Shown here piece after piece: positions 33,955-42,059 of a stretch of 64,000 nt of DNA. Position 1 is the stretch's first letter, and the number at the start of each line of letters is the position of its first letter. The stretch is from Arthrobacter silvisoli (GTDB lineage Bacteria; Actinomycetota; Actinomycetes; Actinomycetales; Micrococcaceae), in assembly GCF_003369445.1 (NCBI RefSeq), contig NZ_QRCU01000077.1:248001-312000 (forward strand), read 5' to 3'. The position numbers were made by a program, and so were the translations under genes. Below the pieces are notes generated by a model. That model was not told the DNA's origin. It searched no databases and saw nothing but the letters and a program-made list of their open reading frames with translations.

Positions 33955-34407
33955 GTGAGCATGCGATTCGACACCCGACCTGCCGCCTACGGAGTCATTG
34001 TCCGGGACGGCGTCATCCTCCTGGCGTACTGGAAGGAGAACGGCAAGGAAGGCTGGACCCTGCCAGGCGGCGGCCTGGATCTCGCGGAGCATCCGGTGGA
34101 TGGCTGCCGGCGGGAAATCCTGGAGGAAACAGGCTACGACGCCGAGATCGGGGCCATGCTCGGAACCGACGTGGGCTACTGGCCGGACGAGCCTCGCTTC
34201 GACGGGAAAGACCGCCCGTTCCAGGCCTTGAGGATGATCTTCGAAGCGCGGATCACGGGCGGCGAACTCACCCACGAGGTGGACGGCAGCACCACCCATG
34301 CCGCCTGGATTCCGCTGGGGGACGTGCCGGGCCTGGACAGGGTATCGATCGTGGACATCGGCCTGCGCCTGCACCGCGAACGCCCGCTCAACGGCCGGCT
34401 TGGCTGA
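33955..34407 (+). CDS. NUDIX hydrolase
   Basis: This 150-aa protein has a full Nudix box at about residues 36-59: GGGLDLAEHPVDGCRREILEETGYD fits Gx5Ex7REUxEExGU. It hydrolyses a nucleoside diphosphate linked to some moiety; the substrate cannot be deduced. The C-terminal half (residues 60-140) is standard. The GTG at 33955 follows a -10-like box, and an internal ATG two codons later is possible. An 18-bp tandem repeat overlaps the end of the gene. Confidence 0.92.
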   Translation: MSMRFDTRPAAYGVIVRDGVILLAYWKENGKEGWTLPGGGLDLAEHPVDGCRREILEETGYDAEIGAMLGTDVGYWPDEPRFDGKDRPFQALRMIFEARITGGELTHEVDGSTTHAAWIPLGDVPGLDRVSIVDIGLRLHRERPLNGRLG

Positions 34408-34438
34408 AACGGCCGGCTTGGCTGAAACTTGGCTGAAA
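34393..34438. repeat. 18-bp tandem repeat, 2.5 copies
   Basis: GGCCGGCTTGGCTGAAAC is repeated exactly at 34393-34410 and 34411-34428, with a partial third copy (TTGGCTGAAA) at 34429-34438. The first copy contains the NUDIX stop codon. Confidence 0.85.
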
Positions 34439-34454
34439 AACCGCCGGCGGGGTC

Positions 34455-34483
34455 TGGCCAAGCAGTGTCCTGCTCGTTACGCT
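34455..34483 (+). promoter_or_regulatory. Putative promoter of the rsgA leader
   Basis: TGGCCA (34455-34460) and TACGCT (34478-34483) are separated by 17 nt. Transcription would start near 34490 and give a 5' leader of about 200 nt before rsgA. Confidence 0.4.
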
Positions 34484-34565
34484 GAACAGACCGCCGGCCC
34501 TGGTGAAGAGTCCCCTGAGGAACTGTCACTGTGATCTGCCGGCCGTATGCCGAGGAGGTGGAACC

Positions 34566-34640
34566 ATGATTGCCGAATTCCCGCGTGCACTGCGCGCCCA
34601 GCACATCATCATTCCTGCCCCGGCACCCGCCGCGCGCTGA
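34566..34640 (+). CDS. Candidate 24-aa leader peptide upstream of rsgA
   Basis: A short ORF encodes MIAEFPRALRAQHIIIPAP plus five more residues ending AAR. It has an excellent ribosome-binding site (GAGGAGGT, 34553-34560) about 5 nt before the ATG. It lies in the 285-nt gap before rsgA, between a putative promoter and the rsgA start. The strong translation signal on such a short frame suggests a regulatory or functional microprotein. No homologous family is known to me. Confidence 0.5.
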   Translation: MIAEFPRALRAQHIIIPAPAPAAR

Positions 34641-34672
34641 GCCATTTCCTGCGCCGCCGCGCCAGTGACCGG

Positions 34673-34686
34673 GCCTCTCCAGAGGC
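34673..34686 (+). promoter_or_regulatory. Hairpin that hides the rsgA ribosome-binding site
   Basis: GCCTCT (34673-34678) pairs with AGAGGC (34681-34686). The AGAGG in the 3' arm is the only Shine-Dalgarno-like sequence before the TTG at 34693, so folding would block it. Confidence 0.45.
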
Positions 34687-34692
34687 TGTCCC

Positions 34693-35871
34693 TTGAACAT
34701 CACTTTCGGACCTGCAGAGGGTCCCGCAACACCAAACACCGCCACCCTTGACGGGCCGTCCGACTACGGCTTCACTCCGGATACCGCGGAGTACTTCCGC
34801 GCCCACCCGCCGTCCGGCCACGACGAAGTCCGGGGAAACGAACAAGCCGGCCGGGTGGTCCGGCTCGACCGCAACCGGGTCCTCGTCGCCGGACCGTCGG
34901 GCCTCAGCCACCTGCCCTACCCCGGCCAAGGGCCCGCGCCGGTCACCGGTGACTGGGTCTGGCTCGGCCACAACCGGGCGGGGGAACCCGCCGTCGTCGA
35001 GGTCCTGCCGCGCCGCACCTCGCTGGGCCGGAAACGGGCGCTGGCGTCATCCACGGAAGAACAGGTCCTCGGGGCCAACATCGACGTAGTCGGCGTCGTG
35101 GTCCCGATGGACCGGCCGCTGAGTCCCAACCGGCTCGAACGCACCCTCGTTGCGGCCTGGGACTCCGGCGCCGCGCCGCTGGTGATCATCACCAAAGCGG
35201 ACCTCGCCGAACTGGCGGACGACGTCGTCGGGCAGGTCATGCTGCACGCGGCCGGAGTCGAGGTGGTCACCACATCCGCCGAACAAAGCGACGGCCTCGA
35301 CGAACTCATGCTGCACGTTCCTCCCGGAGGCACCGTGGTGCTGCTGGGACCGTCCGGCGCAGGGAAGTCCAGCCTCATCAACGCGCTGGCGGGCCGTGAT
35401 GTCCAGGAAACCGGGCCGGTCCGTGCCGGTGACGGCAAGGGCCGGCACACCACCACGGCCCGGGAACTGGTGCCACTGCCCGGCGGAGCGGTCCTGATGG
35501 ACACCCCGGGCGTGCGCGGCTTCGGCCTCTTCGACGCGGAGAACGGGCTGCAGGATATGTTCGCTGACCTGGAGGAGCTTTCCGGCCAGTGCCGTTTCGC
35601 CGACTGCGCCCATGACCGCGAACCCGGCTGCGCCGTGCAGGCTGCGCTCGCCGACGGGCGGGTGGAACTGCGCCGCTGGGAAAGCTACCGCAAACTCCAG
35701 GACGAGCTCGCCGCCCTCGCCCGGAAACACGACGCCGCGGCCCGTCGGGCTTACCAGCGCGAATGGCACCAGAACATCGTCCGCGCAGGGTTGAGCCAGC
35801 GCGCCGCCGAACGGTACCGGCACGAAGGAGGTGAGCTGCGCGGCAAAGGACGGAACCGCAAGGGCGGCTGA
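34693..35871 (+). CDS. rsgA: Ribosome small subunit-dependent GTPase A
   Basis: RsgA is a circularly permuted GTPase that acts in late 30S maturation. The 392-aa protein has an OB-fold domain (about residues 45-110), the G4 motif in ITKAD, the P-loop GPSGAGKSSLINAL, and G3 in DTPG. A C-terminal zinc element, CRFADCAHDREPGC, is complete. The N-terminal 30 residues are Pro/Thr rich and variable. The start is a TTG, chosen because no ATG or GTG is found before the conserved region; its ribosome-binding site lies in a hairpin. Confidence 0.9.
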   Translation: MNITFGPAEGPATPNTATLDGPSDYGFTPDTAEYFRAHPPSGHDEVRGNEQAGRVVRLDRNRVLVAGPSGLSHLPYPGQGPAPVTGDWVWLGHNRAGEPAVVEVLPRRTSLGRKRALASSTEEQVLGANIDVVGVVVPMDRPLSPNRLERTLVAAWDSGAAPLVIITKADLAELADDVVGQVMLHAAGVEVVTTSAEQSDGLDELMLHVPPGGTVVLLGPSGAGKSSLINALAGRDVQETGPVRAGDGKGRHTTTARELVPLPGGAVLMDTPGVRGFGLFDAENGLQDMFADLEELSGQCRFADCAHDREPGCAVQAALADGRVELRRWESYRKLQDELAALARKHDAAARRAYQREWHQNIVRAGLSQRAAERYRHEGGELRGKGRNRKGG

Positions 35872-35905
35872 ACCTTGCCGATCCCTTACGGCCATTGCGC
35901 CGTGG

Positions 35906-35934
35906 CTGACATCGCCAAAGGCGGTGACTAGGCT
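35906..35934 (+). promoter_or_regulatory. Promoter of the osmoprotectant operon
   Basis: CTGACA (-35, 35906-35911) and TAGGCT (-10, 35929-35934) are separated by the ideal 17 nt. The start point would be near 35941, right at the ATG of a 14-codon leader ORF. Confidence 0.65.
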
Positions 35935-35941
35935 GAGTGCA

Positions 35942-35986
35942 ATGCTCCGACCGACCGCTCCACCGATTGCGCCGACAGCGAGGTAA
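35942..35986 (+). CDS. Candidate 14-aa leaderless leader peptide
   Basis: An ORF encodes MLRPTAPPIAPTAR. Its ATG is 7 nt after a strong -10 box and its TAA ends 8 nt before the ATG of the ABC ATPase gene. The peptide is rich in proline. Such a leader could couple translation to the operon or sense translation speed; this is inferred from position only. Confidence 0.4.
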   Translation: MLRPTAPPIAPTAR

Positions 35987-35994
35987 GCCCGGAA

Positions 35995-37080
35995 ATGGCT
36001 GAAGCCATGATTGAGTTCCTGAGCGTCACCAAGCAGTATCAGGGCGGCCAGCCTGCCGTGGACAACTTGAGCATGTCCATTGACCAAGGCGCCATCACGG
36101 TGTTCGTGGGACCTTCGGGCTGCGGCAAGACCACGTCCTTGCGCATGATCAACCGGATGGTCGAGCCCACTTCGGGGACCATCACGGTGGCGGGCCGGGA
36201 TGTCTCGGCGGAACCGGCCGCCCGGCTGCGGCGGTCCATGGGTTATGTCATGCAGTCAGCCGGCCTCATGCCGCACCGCACCGTCCTGGACAACGTCGCC
36301 ACTGTGCCGCGCCTGAACGGCGTGCCCAAGAAGGAGGCCCGGCGGCGCGCGGCGGAACTGCTCGACGTCGTCGGGCTGGCCTCCGGGCTCGGCCGGCGGT
36401 ACCCCTCCCAGCTGTCCGGCGGGCAGCAGCAGCGGGTCGGGGTCGCCCGGGCGCTCGCCGCGGATCCGCCGGTCCTGCTAATGGACGAGCCCTTCAGCGC
36501 CGTCGACCCCGTGGTCCGCGACGAGCTGCAGCAGGAACTGCTGCGGCTGCAGCGCGAGCTCGCCAAGACGATCGTCTTTGTCACCCACGACATCGACGAG
36601 GCCACGGTCCTCGGCGACAAGGTGGCCGTCTTCGCCGTCGGCGGCAGGCTCGCCCAGTACGCAGCACCCGAGGAAATCCTGCGCGCACCGGCCAACGACT
36701 TCGTGGCGTCTTTCGTGGGCCGCGACCGCGGATTCCGCCGGCTGTCCTTCAATTCCGCCGATTCCATCCGGCTGCATCCGGCCAAGACGGTCGATGCCGC
36801 CGCAGCGGCCGGCGGCAACAGCGAATGGGCTCTGGTGCTCGACGACGACTCCCGCCCTCTGGGCTGGGCGTCACCGCGCGACGGCGGCGGGCTGGTTCCC
36901 GGTGGTTCGCTGTTCCGCCCGGGGGACAGCCTGCGCCGTGCCCTCGACGCCGCCTTGTCCTCGCCGTCGGGCCTGGGCGTGGCGGTGGACGGCGACGGGC
37001 GGCTCGCGGGCGTCCTCAAGGCGGAGGAAATCCTGGCGCTGATCGAGGAAAGCCGGCGGCTGCGGGAGGAGCCGGCCTGA
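35995..37080 (+). CDS. Osmoprotectant ABC transporter ATP-binding protein (OpuCA/ProV-like)
   Basis: This 361-aa ATPase has Walker A GPSGCGKTT, signature LSGGQQQRVG and Walker B LLMDEPFSAVDP. The region LRRSMGYVMQSAGLMPHRTV is characteristic of glycine betaine/choline importers. A C-terminal region (about 255-355) with the pattern VALVVDGDGRLAGVL resembles CBS domains that sense ionic strength. It is the first gene of a four-gene operon with overlapping or abutting genes. Confidence 0.9.
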   Translation: MAEAMIEFLSVTKQYQGGQPAVDNLSMSIDQGAITVFVGPSGCGKTTSLRMINRMVEPTSGTITVAGRDVSAEPAARLRRSMGYVMQSAGLMPHRTVLDNVATVPRLNGVPKKEARRRAAELLDVVGLASGLGRRYPSQLSGGQQQRVGVARALAADPPVLLMDEPFSAVDPVVRDELQQELLRLQRELAKTIVFVTHDIDEATVLGDKVAVFAVGGRLAQYAAPEEILRAPANDFVASFVGRDRGFRRLSFNSADSIRLHPAKTVDAAAAAGGNSEWALVLDDDSRPLGWASPRDGGGLVPGGSLFRPGDSLRRALDAALSSPSGLGVAVDGDGRLAGVLKAEEILALIEESRRLREEPA

Positions 37081-37787
37081 TGGAATGGTTCCTGGCCAAC
37101 AGCGGCACGGTGTTCGGACTGGCCGGCCAGCACTTTGTGCTCGCGGTGGTTCCGATGGTCCTGGGCCTGATTATTTCCGTGCCCCTGGCCCAGCTTGCCC
37201 GGGGGAGGCGGGCGCTGCGCACGGCCGTGACCACGGCCAGTTCGCTCTTGTACACCATTCCTTCCCTGGCCCTGTTCATCATCCTCCCGCCCGTGCTGGG
37301 CACCCGGATCCTGGATCCGGTCAACGTGGTCGTGGCCCTGACCATCTATGCCGTGGCGCTCTTGGTCCGGGCCGCCCTCGACGCGTTCGACTCGGTGGAC
37401 GAGGAACTGCGCCTGGCGGCAACGGCCATGGGCTTCACCGCATCCGCACGGTTCCTGCGGATCGACATTCCGCTCTCCCTGCCGGTGCTGTTCGCCGGGC
37501 TCCGGGTCGTGTCGGTCAGCAACATCTCGCTCGTGAGCGTGGCTGCGCTGCTCGGGGTGGGCAACCTTGGCGTGCTCTTCACCGACGGCCTGCAGCGGAC
37601 CTTCGTCACCGAAGTGGTGGTGGGAATCCTGGGGATCCTGGTACTGGCGCTCCTCATGGATGCGTTGCTGGTCCTGCTGGAACGGGCACTCACTCCGTGG
37701 ACCCGGGCCGCCGCCGGGCCCACCGCCGGAAGCGCCGCCCGGATGGCGGCCATGACCGAAACCCGGATCCACGAAGGGGCTGGCTGA
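37080..37787 (+). CDS. Osmoprotectant ABC transporter permease (OpuCB-like)
   Basis: This 235-aa permease starts at the ATG that overlaps the stop of the ATPase gene. It has five or six TM helices and the EAA-type loop ELRLAATAMGFTASARFLRIDIPLSLP. SLLYTIPSLALFIILPPVLG is typical of the betaine-carnitine type permeases. It forms a heterodimer with the next gene product. The Arg/Ala-rich C-terminus is a family extension. Confidence 0.9.
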   Translation: MEWFLANSGTVFGLAGQHFVLAVVPMVLGLIISVPLAQLARGRRALRTAVTTASSLLYTIPSLALFIILPPVLGTRILDPVNVVVALTIYAVALLVRAALDAFDSVDEELRLAATAMGFTASARFLRIDIPLSLPVLFAGLRVVSVSNISLVSVAALLGVGNLGVLFTDGLQRTFVTEVVVGILGILVLALLMDALLVLLERALTPWTRAAAGPTAGSAARMAAMTETRIHEGAG

Positions 37788-38530
37788 TGAACCCCTTCGC
37801 CGACACTTTTGCCTGGCTCGCGTCCCCGGCTAACTGGGGTGGCAGCGGGGGCATCGCCGTCCGCCTCCTCGAACACCTTCAGTACTCGGCCCTGGTCCTT
37901 GCCATCGCAGCCGCCATCGCCATGCCCCTCGGGTTGTACATCGGCCACACGGGCCGGGGCCGGGTTGCCGCCGTTGCCGTTGCCGGAGCCTTGCGCGCCC
38001 TTCCCACCCTGGGCCTGCTGGTCCTTTTCGCCTTGCTGGCCGGCAGCGGACTGATGCCGCCCGTGTGGGCCCTGGTGATCCTGACCGTCCCGCCCCTGCT
38101 GGCCGGCAGCTACGCCGGCATCTCCAGCGTGGACCCTGCCGTGGTGGACGGCGCCCGTGCGATGGGGATGACGGAACTACAGATTCTGTTCCGGGTGGAG
38201 CTGCCCAACGGCCTGCCCGTCCTGGCCGGGGGCGTCCGGACGGCCGTGCTGCAGGTCATCGCCACGGTCTCGGTGGTCGCCTACCTTCCGCTCGGCGGAC
38301 TGGGACGCTACCTTTTTGATGGCCTGGTCCTCCAGGACTTCCCGCGGATGCTCGGCGGGTCCCTCCTTATCGCGGCGCTGGCAATCGCCGTCGACCTCAT
38401 ACTGGCCGCCGGGCAGAGGATGATCCTCTCCCCGGGGCTGTCCACCGATTCCCGCGGCGGCCGCCGGCCCGCCGAAGACCTCGCAGCGGCGGCACCGGCC
38501 GGCCCTGACCTTCAAGGAGGAACCCCGTGA
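37787..38530 (+). CDS. Osmoprotectant ABC transporter permease (OpuCD-like)
   Basis: This 247-aa permease starts on the ATG overlapping the previous stop codon. It has six TM helices, the loop DGARAMGMTELQILFRVELPNGLP, and LRALPTLGLLVLFAL, all typical of OpuCD/YehW-type permeases. It pairs with the preceding permease. Its end overlaps the start of the binding protein gene by 4 nt. Confidence 0.9.
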   Translation: MNPFADTFAWLASPANWGGSGGIAVRLLEHLQYSALVLAIAAAIAMPLGLYIGHTGRGRVAAVAVAGALRALPTLGLLVLFALLAGSGLMPPVWALVILTVPPLLAGSYAGISSVDPAVVDGARAMGMTELQILFRVELPNGLPVLAGGVRTAVLQVIATVSVVAYLPLGGLGRYLFDGLVLQDFPRMLGGSLLIAALAIAVDLILAAGQRMILSPGLSTDSRGGRRPAEDLAAAAPAGPDLQGGTP

Positions 38531-39489
38531 AGTACAGCAGCACCTTCGCATCCCCGCCCCGCCCGCTTACCCGCCGCGGGCTCGGCGGCCTGGTGGGCGT
38601 CAGCCTCGCCCTTGCTCTGAGCGCCTGCGGCGGCAGCCCGCTGTCCTCCCCTAGCACCAGCGCGCCTTCGGGCGGCAGCGGGCCGCTGGTGGTGGGATCG
38701 GCCGACTTCCCCGAAAGCCAGATCATCGCCGAAATCTACGCCGGGGCGCTCAACGCCGCCGGGGTCGCCGCCAGCACCAAGCCCAACATCGGCTCCCGGG
38801 AGATCTACTTCAAGGCCGTGCAGGACGGCTCGATCGACCTCGCTCCGGACTATTCCGGAAACCTGCTCTCCTACCTGGATGCCAATGCACCCGAGGTCTC
38901 CGCGGACGACGTCTACAAGGCGCTCCCAGGCAAGCTCCCGCAAGGCCTGGGCGTGCTGGACGCCTCCAAAGCCGAAGACAAGGACGCCATGGTCGTTACC
39001 AAGGCCACGGCCGAGAAGTACCAGTTGAAGTCCATCACCGATCTGGCCAAGGTCTGCAAGGACCTCACGATGGCTGCCCCGGCAACCTTTGAAACCCGTG
39101 CCTACGGCTTCCCGGGCCTGAAGGCCAACTACAACTGTGTGCTCAAGGGCCTGAAGCCCTTCAGCGACGGCGGCGGCAACCTGACCCTGCAGGCGCTCCT
39201 CACCGATGAGGTCCAGGTGGCGGACATCTACACCACCACGCCGTCCATCCAGGACAACGACCTCGTGGTGCTCGAAGACCCGAAGAACAACTTCAAGGCC
39301 CAGCAGGTGCTGCCCCTCTACAACAGTGCCAAGATGACGGACAAGGCCAAGGACGCACTCAACGCCGTGTCGAAGGTCCTCACTACCGAGGACCTCATCA
39401 ACCTCAACCGGGCGGTCAGCGGCGACCAGAAGCAGAACCCCAAGGACGCCGCGGCAGCTTGGCTGAAGGAGAAGGGGCTCGCCAAGTAA
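38527..39489 (+). CDS. Osmoprotectant-binding lipoprotein (OpuCC/ProX-like)
   Basis: This 320-aa protein has an N-terminal signal with TRRGLGGLVGVSLALALSAC; the lipidated cysteine is C34. An RR pair precedes the hydrophobic core, so Tat export is possible. The mature part matches OpuAC domain proteins that bind glycine betaine, choline or carnitine through an aromatic box. The GTG overlaps the previous stop. The operon order is ATPase-permease-permease-binding protein, as in OpuC. Confidence 0.9.
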   Translation: MKYSSTFASPPRPLTRRGLGGLVGVSLALALSACGGSPLSSPSTSAPSGGSGPLVVGSADFPESQIIAEIYAGALNAAGVAASTKPNIGSREIYFKAVQDGSIDLAPDYSGNLLSYLDANAPEVSADDVYKALPGKLPQGLGVLDASKAEDKDAMVVTKATAEKYQLKSITDLAKVCKDLTMAAPATFETRAYGFPGLKANYNCVLKGLKPFSDGGGNLTLQALLTDEVQVADIYTTTPSIQDNDLVVLEDPKNNFKAQQVLPLYNSAKMTDKAKDALNAVSKVLTTEDLINLNRAVSGDQKQNPKDAAAAWLKEKGLAK

Positions 39490-39539
39490 GTCCCGTCGCG
39501 TCCGTCGCCGCCGGCGGCGGAGGCCCTTGTCATCGGACG

Positions 39540-39596
39540 ACGACGGCGGCGCGCGGCACCGCGGAATCCCGCCCGGGAGCCGCCCGCCGCCGTCGT
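39540..39596 (+). terminator. Long hairpin after the osmoprotectant operon
   Basis: Arms ACGACGGCGGCG (39540-39551) and CGCCGCCGTCGT (39585-39596) pair perfectly around a GC-rich loop that can fold further. The tail is GCTTGTG, without a long T run, so termination strength is uncertain. Confidence 0.6.
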
Positions 39597-39652
39597 GCTT
39601 GTGTGAGGCAGCTCTCAGGGGAAGTCCATCACCGGTGTGGCATATTTGATGG

Positions 39653-40873
39653 ATGGCAGAATTCAAGCAGTCCACCAAGCTTCATAATGTCCTTTACGAC
39701 ATCCGTGGACCGATTCTTCAGGCCGCCCAGCAGATGGAGGCAGAGGGGCACCGCATCCTCAAACTGAACATCGGAAACCCGGCACCGTTTGGCTTTGAAG
39801 CGCCGGACGCGATCCTGGTGGACATGATCCGCCACCTGCCGAACGCCCAAGGGTACAGCGACTCCCGCGGCATCTTCTCGGCCCGCACGGCCGTCTCGCA
39901 GTACTACCAGACCCGCGGCATCCAGAACATCCACGTCGACGACATCTATCTCGGCAACGGCGTCAGTGAACTCATCACCATGTCCCTCATGGCGCTGCTC
40001 GAAGACGGCGACGAAGTCCTCATCCCGTCGCCCGACTACCCGCTGTGGACCGCGTCCGTGTCCCTGGCCGGCGGCCGTCCCGTGCATTACCTGTGCGACG
40101 AGGAATCCGGCTGGCAGCCCGACCTGGACGACCTGGAATCCAAGATCACGCCGCGCACCAAGGGCATCGTGGTCATCAACCCGAACAACCCCACGGGCGC
40201 TGTCTACCCGGAGGAAACCCTTCGCAAGATCGTGGCCCTGGCGGAGAAGCACGGCCTGGTGCTGTTCGCCGACGAAATCTACGAAAAAATCCTCTACGAC
40301 GACGCCGTCCACGTGAACCTCGCCGGGCTGACGGGCGAAGACGTCCTGTGCCTGACCTTCAGCGGGCTCTCCAAGGCCTACCGGGTGTGCGGATACCGGG
40401 CCGGCTGGATGGCCATTTCCGGACCCAAGAAGGAAGCTGCGGACTACCTCGAGGGCATCAACCTCCTGGCCAACATGCGGCTCTGTGCCAACGTTCCGGC
40501 CCAGCATGCCATCCAGACGGCGCTCGGCGGCTACCAGAGCATCAACGACCTTATCCTTCCCGGCGGCCGCTTGCGCGAACAGCGCAACAAGGCCTACGAA
40601 TTGCTCAATGCCATCCCCGGTGTGAGCACGCAGCAGGCCAAGGGCGCGCTGTACCTCTTCCCGAAGCTGGACCCCGAGGTCTACCACATCCGTGATGACG
40701 AGAAGTTCGTCCTGGACCTGCTGAAGGAACAGAAGATCCTGGTGTCGCACGGCCGGGCGTTCAACTGGGTGCGGCCGGACCACTTCCGCATGGTGACGCT
40801 GCCCAATGTCAAGGACATCGAAGAAGCCATCGGCCGCATGGCGGACTTCCTCGGCCGCTACCCGGGCAACTAG
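39653..40873 (+). CDS. Pyridoxal phosphate aminotransferase (AlaA-like)
   Basis: This 406-aa class I/II aminotransferase resembles E. coli AlaA, which makes alanine from pyruvate and glutamate. The PLP lysine is K241 in TFSGLSKAYRVCGYRAGW. NPNNPTGAVYP and the substrate Arg in the C-terminal HFRMVTLPN are present. Its exact amino acid specificity cannot be decided. It has no ribosome-binding site close to the ATG. Confidence 0.92.
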   Translation: MAEFKQSTKLHNVLYDIRGPILQAAQQMEAEGHRILKLNIGNPAPFGFEAPDAILVDMIRHLPNAQGYSDSRGIFSARTAVSQYYQTRGIQNIHVDDIYLGNGVSELITMSLMALLEDGDEVLIPSPDYPLWTASVSLAGGRPVHYLCDEESGWQPDLDDLESKITPRTKGIVVINPNNPTGAVYPEETLRKIVALAEKHGLVLFADEIYEKILYDDAVHVNLAGLTGEDVLCLTFSGLSKAYRVCGYRAGWMAISGPKKEAADYLEGINLLANMRLCANVPAQHAIQTALGGYQSINDLILPGGRLREQRNKAYELLNAIPGVSTQQAKGALYLFPKLDPEVYHIRDDEKFVLDLLKEQKILVSHGRAFNWVRPDHFRMVTLPNVKDIEEAIGRMADFLGRYPGN

Positions 40874-40923
40874 CCTGTTGGGACACGCCGCCGGAAGGGC
40901 GGCCTGACCGGAAGGCACGTCGA

Positions 40924-41778
40924 ATGGCCGCGGTGGTGGAGTTCACGGAGAGTCCGTCCAAGGAACTGAGAGTAGGAGCGCGGTTCAAGCTCTCACGGGT
41001 GAACCCGGAATCGACTCCTGGCTATCCCGGCAGGAAAGCGGCCGGTGTCGCATTGCTGGCGGCCCAGGACGGTCGTTTGGATGTCTTGCAGGAGATGCTC
41101 TTTGCCGAGGGTAACTTCGGCAGTTCCAAACGGGTGCTCTTGATACTCCAGGCCATGGACACCGCGGGCAAAGGCGGGATCGTTGAGCACGTGGTGGGTT
41201 CGATGGATCCGCAGGGGGTCAAGGTCGCTCCGTTCAAGACTCCCACTGACGAGGAGAAGGCGCACGACTTCCTCTGGCGGATCGAGAAGGCCTTGCCCGC
41301 TGCCGGATTCGTCGGGGTTTTTGACCGTTCCCACTATGAGGACGTCCTGATTCACCGCGTGCACGGTTGGGCGGATGAAACCGAGCTGGAACGGCGCTAT
41401 GCGGCCATCAACGAGTTCGAGGCACGCCTTGCCGCGGATGGCACTGCGATCGTCAAGGTCATGCTGCACATCAGCCGGGAAGAACAGAAAGCGCGGCTGC
41501 TGGCACGCTTGGACGACCCCTCGAAGCACTGGAAATACAGCCCGGTCGACCTCAAGGAACGCGCGCATTGGGATGCCTACATGGACGCCTACCAGCTGGT
41601 CTTCGACAAGACGTCAACCGAGGTGGCGCCGTGGTACGTGATTCCCGCGAACCGGAAATGGTTTGCGAGGATCGCCGTCCAAGAGCTTCTACTCGAGACC
41701 CTCGGGAAACTGAACCTGAGGTGGCCGAAAGCCACCTTTGACGTCCCGGCAGAGCGAGCGCGGGCCCTCCGATCGTGA
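40924..41778 (+). CDS. Polyphosphate kinase 2 family protein
   Basis: This 284-aa protein is a class PPK2 kinase that moves phosphate between polyphosphate and nucleotides. The P-loop is QAMDTAGKGG with K83, and Walker B is FDRSHYEDVL. The lid loop has RLDDPSKHWKYSPVDLKERAHWD. The size fits a one-domain class I or III enzyme. It lies 50 nt after the aminotransferase gene and is convergent with xseB. Confidence 0.92.
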   Translation: MAAVVEFTESPSKELRVGARFKLSRVNPESTPGYPGRKAAGVALLAAQDGRLDVLQEMLFAEGNFGSSKRVLLILQAMDTAGKGGIVEHVVGSMDPQGVKVAPFKTPTDEEKAHDFLWRIEKALPAAGFVGVFDRSHYEDVLIHRVHGWADETELERRYAAINEFEARLAADGTAIVKVMLHISREEQKARLLARLDDPSKHWKYSPVDLKERAHWDAYMDAYQLVFDKTSTEVAPWYVIPANRKWFARIAVQELLLETLGKLNLRWPKATFDVPAERARALRS

Positions 41779-41780
41779 GC

Positions 41781-42059
41781 TTAGCGGGCGGTTGTCGAGC
41801 TGTCCTCGCCGCCATTATTGGCTTCCCTGGCGCTGGCTAGCCGCCGGCGCGCGCCCTCCAGCCATTCCTCGCATTGCTTCGCCAGGGCCTCGCCGCGTTC
41901 CCAGAGGGCGAGGGATTCCTCCAGGCTCGCTCCGCCGGCTTCGAGCCTGGCCACCACGGCGGCAAGCTGCTCGCGGGCCTCCTCGTAGCCCAGGGCATCC
42001 GGGGCTGCACCGGATTGCTTGCCGGCGTGGTTCTCTGCTGGGCCGTTCTCTGCGGTCAT
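41781..42059 (-). CDS. xseB: Exodeoxyribonuclease VII small subunit
   Basis: The 92-aa product has the XseB helical hairpin at residues 23-80 (GYEEAREQLAAVVARLEAGG and ESLALWERGEALAKQCE). Its ATG overlaps the xseA stop (ATGA). Four XseB subunits bind each XseA and control its nuclease activity on single-stranded DNA. The N-terminal 20 residues are poorly conserved. Confidence 0.93.
   Translation of the reverse strand: MTAENGPAENHAGKQSGAAPDALGYEEAREQLAAVVARLEAGGASLEESLALWERGEALAKQCEEWLEGARRRLASAREANNGGEDSSTTAR

Noticed and set aside
32044..34461. 805-codon minus-strand frame opposite the beta-galactosidase
   Set aside because: It is the antisense shadow of the GH35 and NUDIX genes.
34481..34550. 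Riboswitch-like leader (GCCGGC arms and GGAACTGTCACTG)
   Set aside because: The conserved cores of cobalamin, SAM-IV, ZTP and similar riboswitches are not present; a plain leader with a short ORF explains it better. A covariance-model search would decide.
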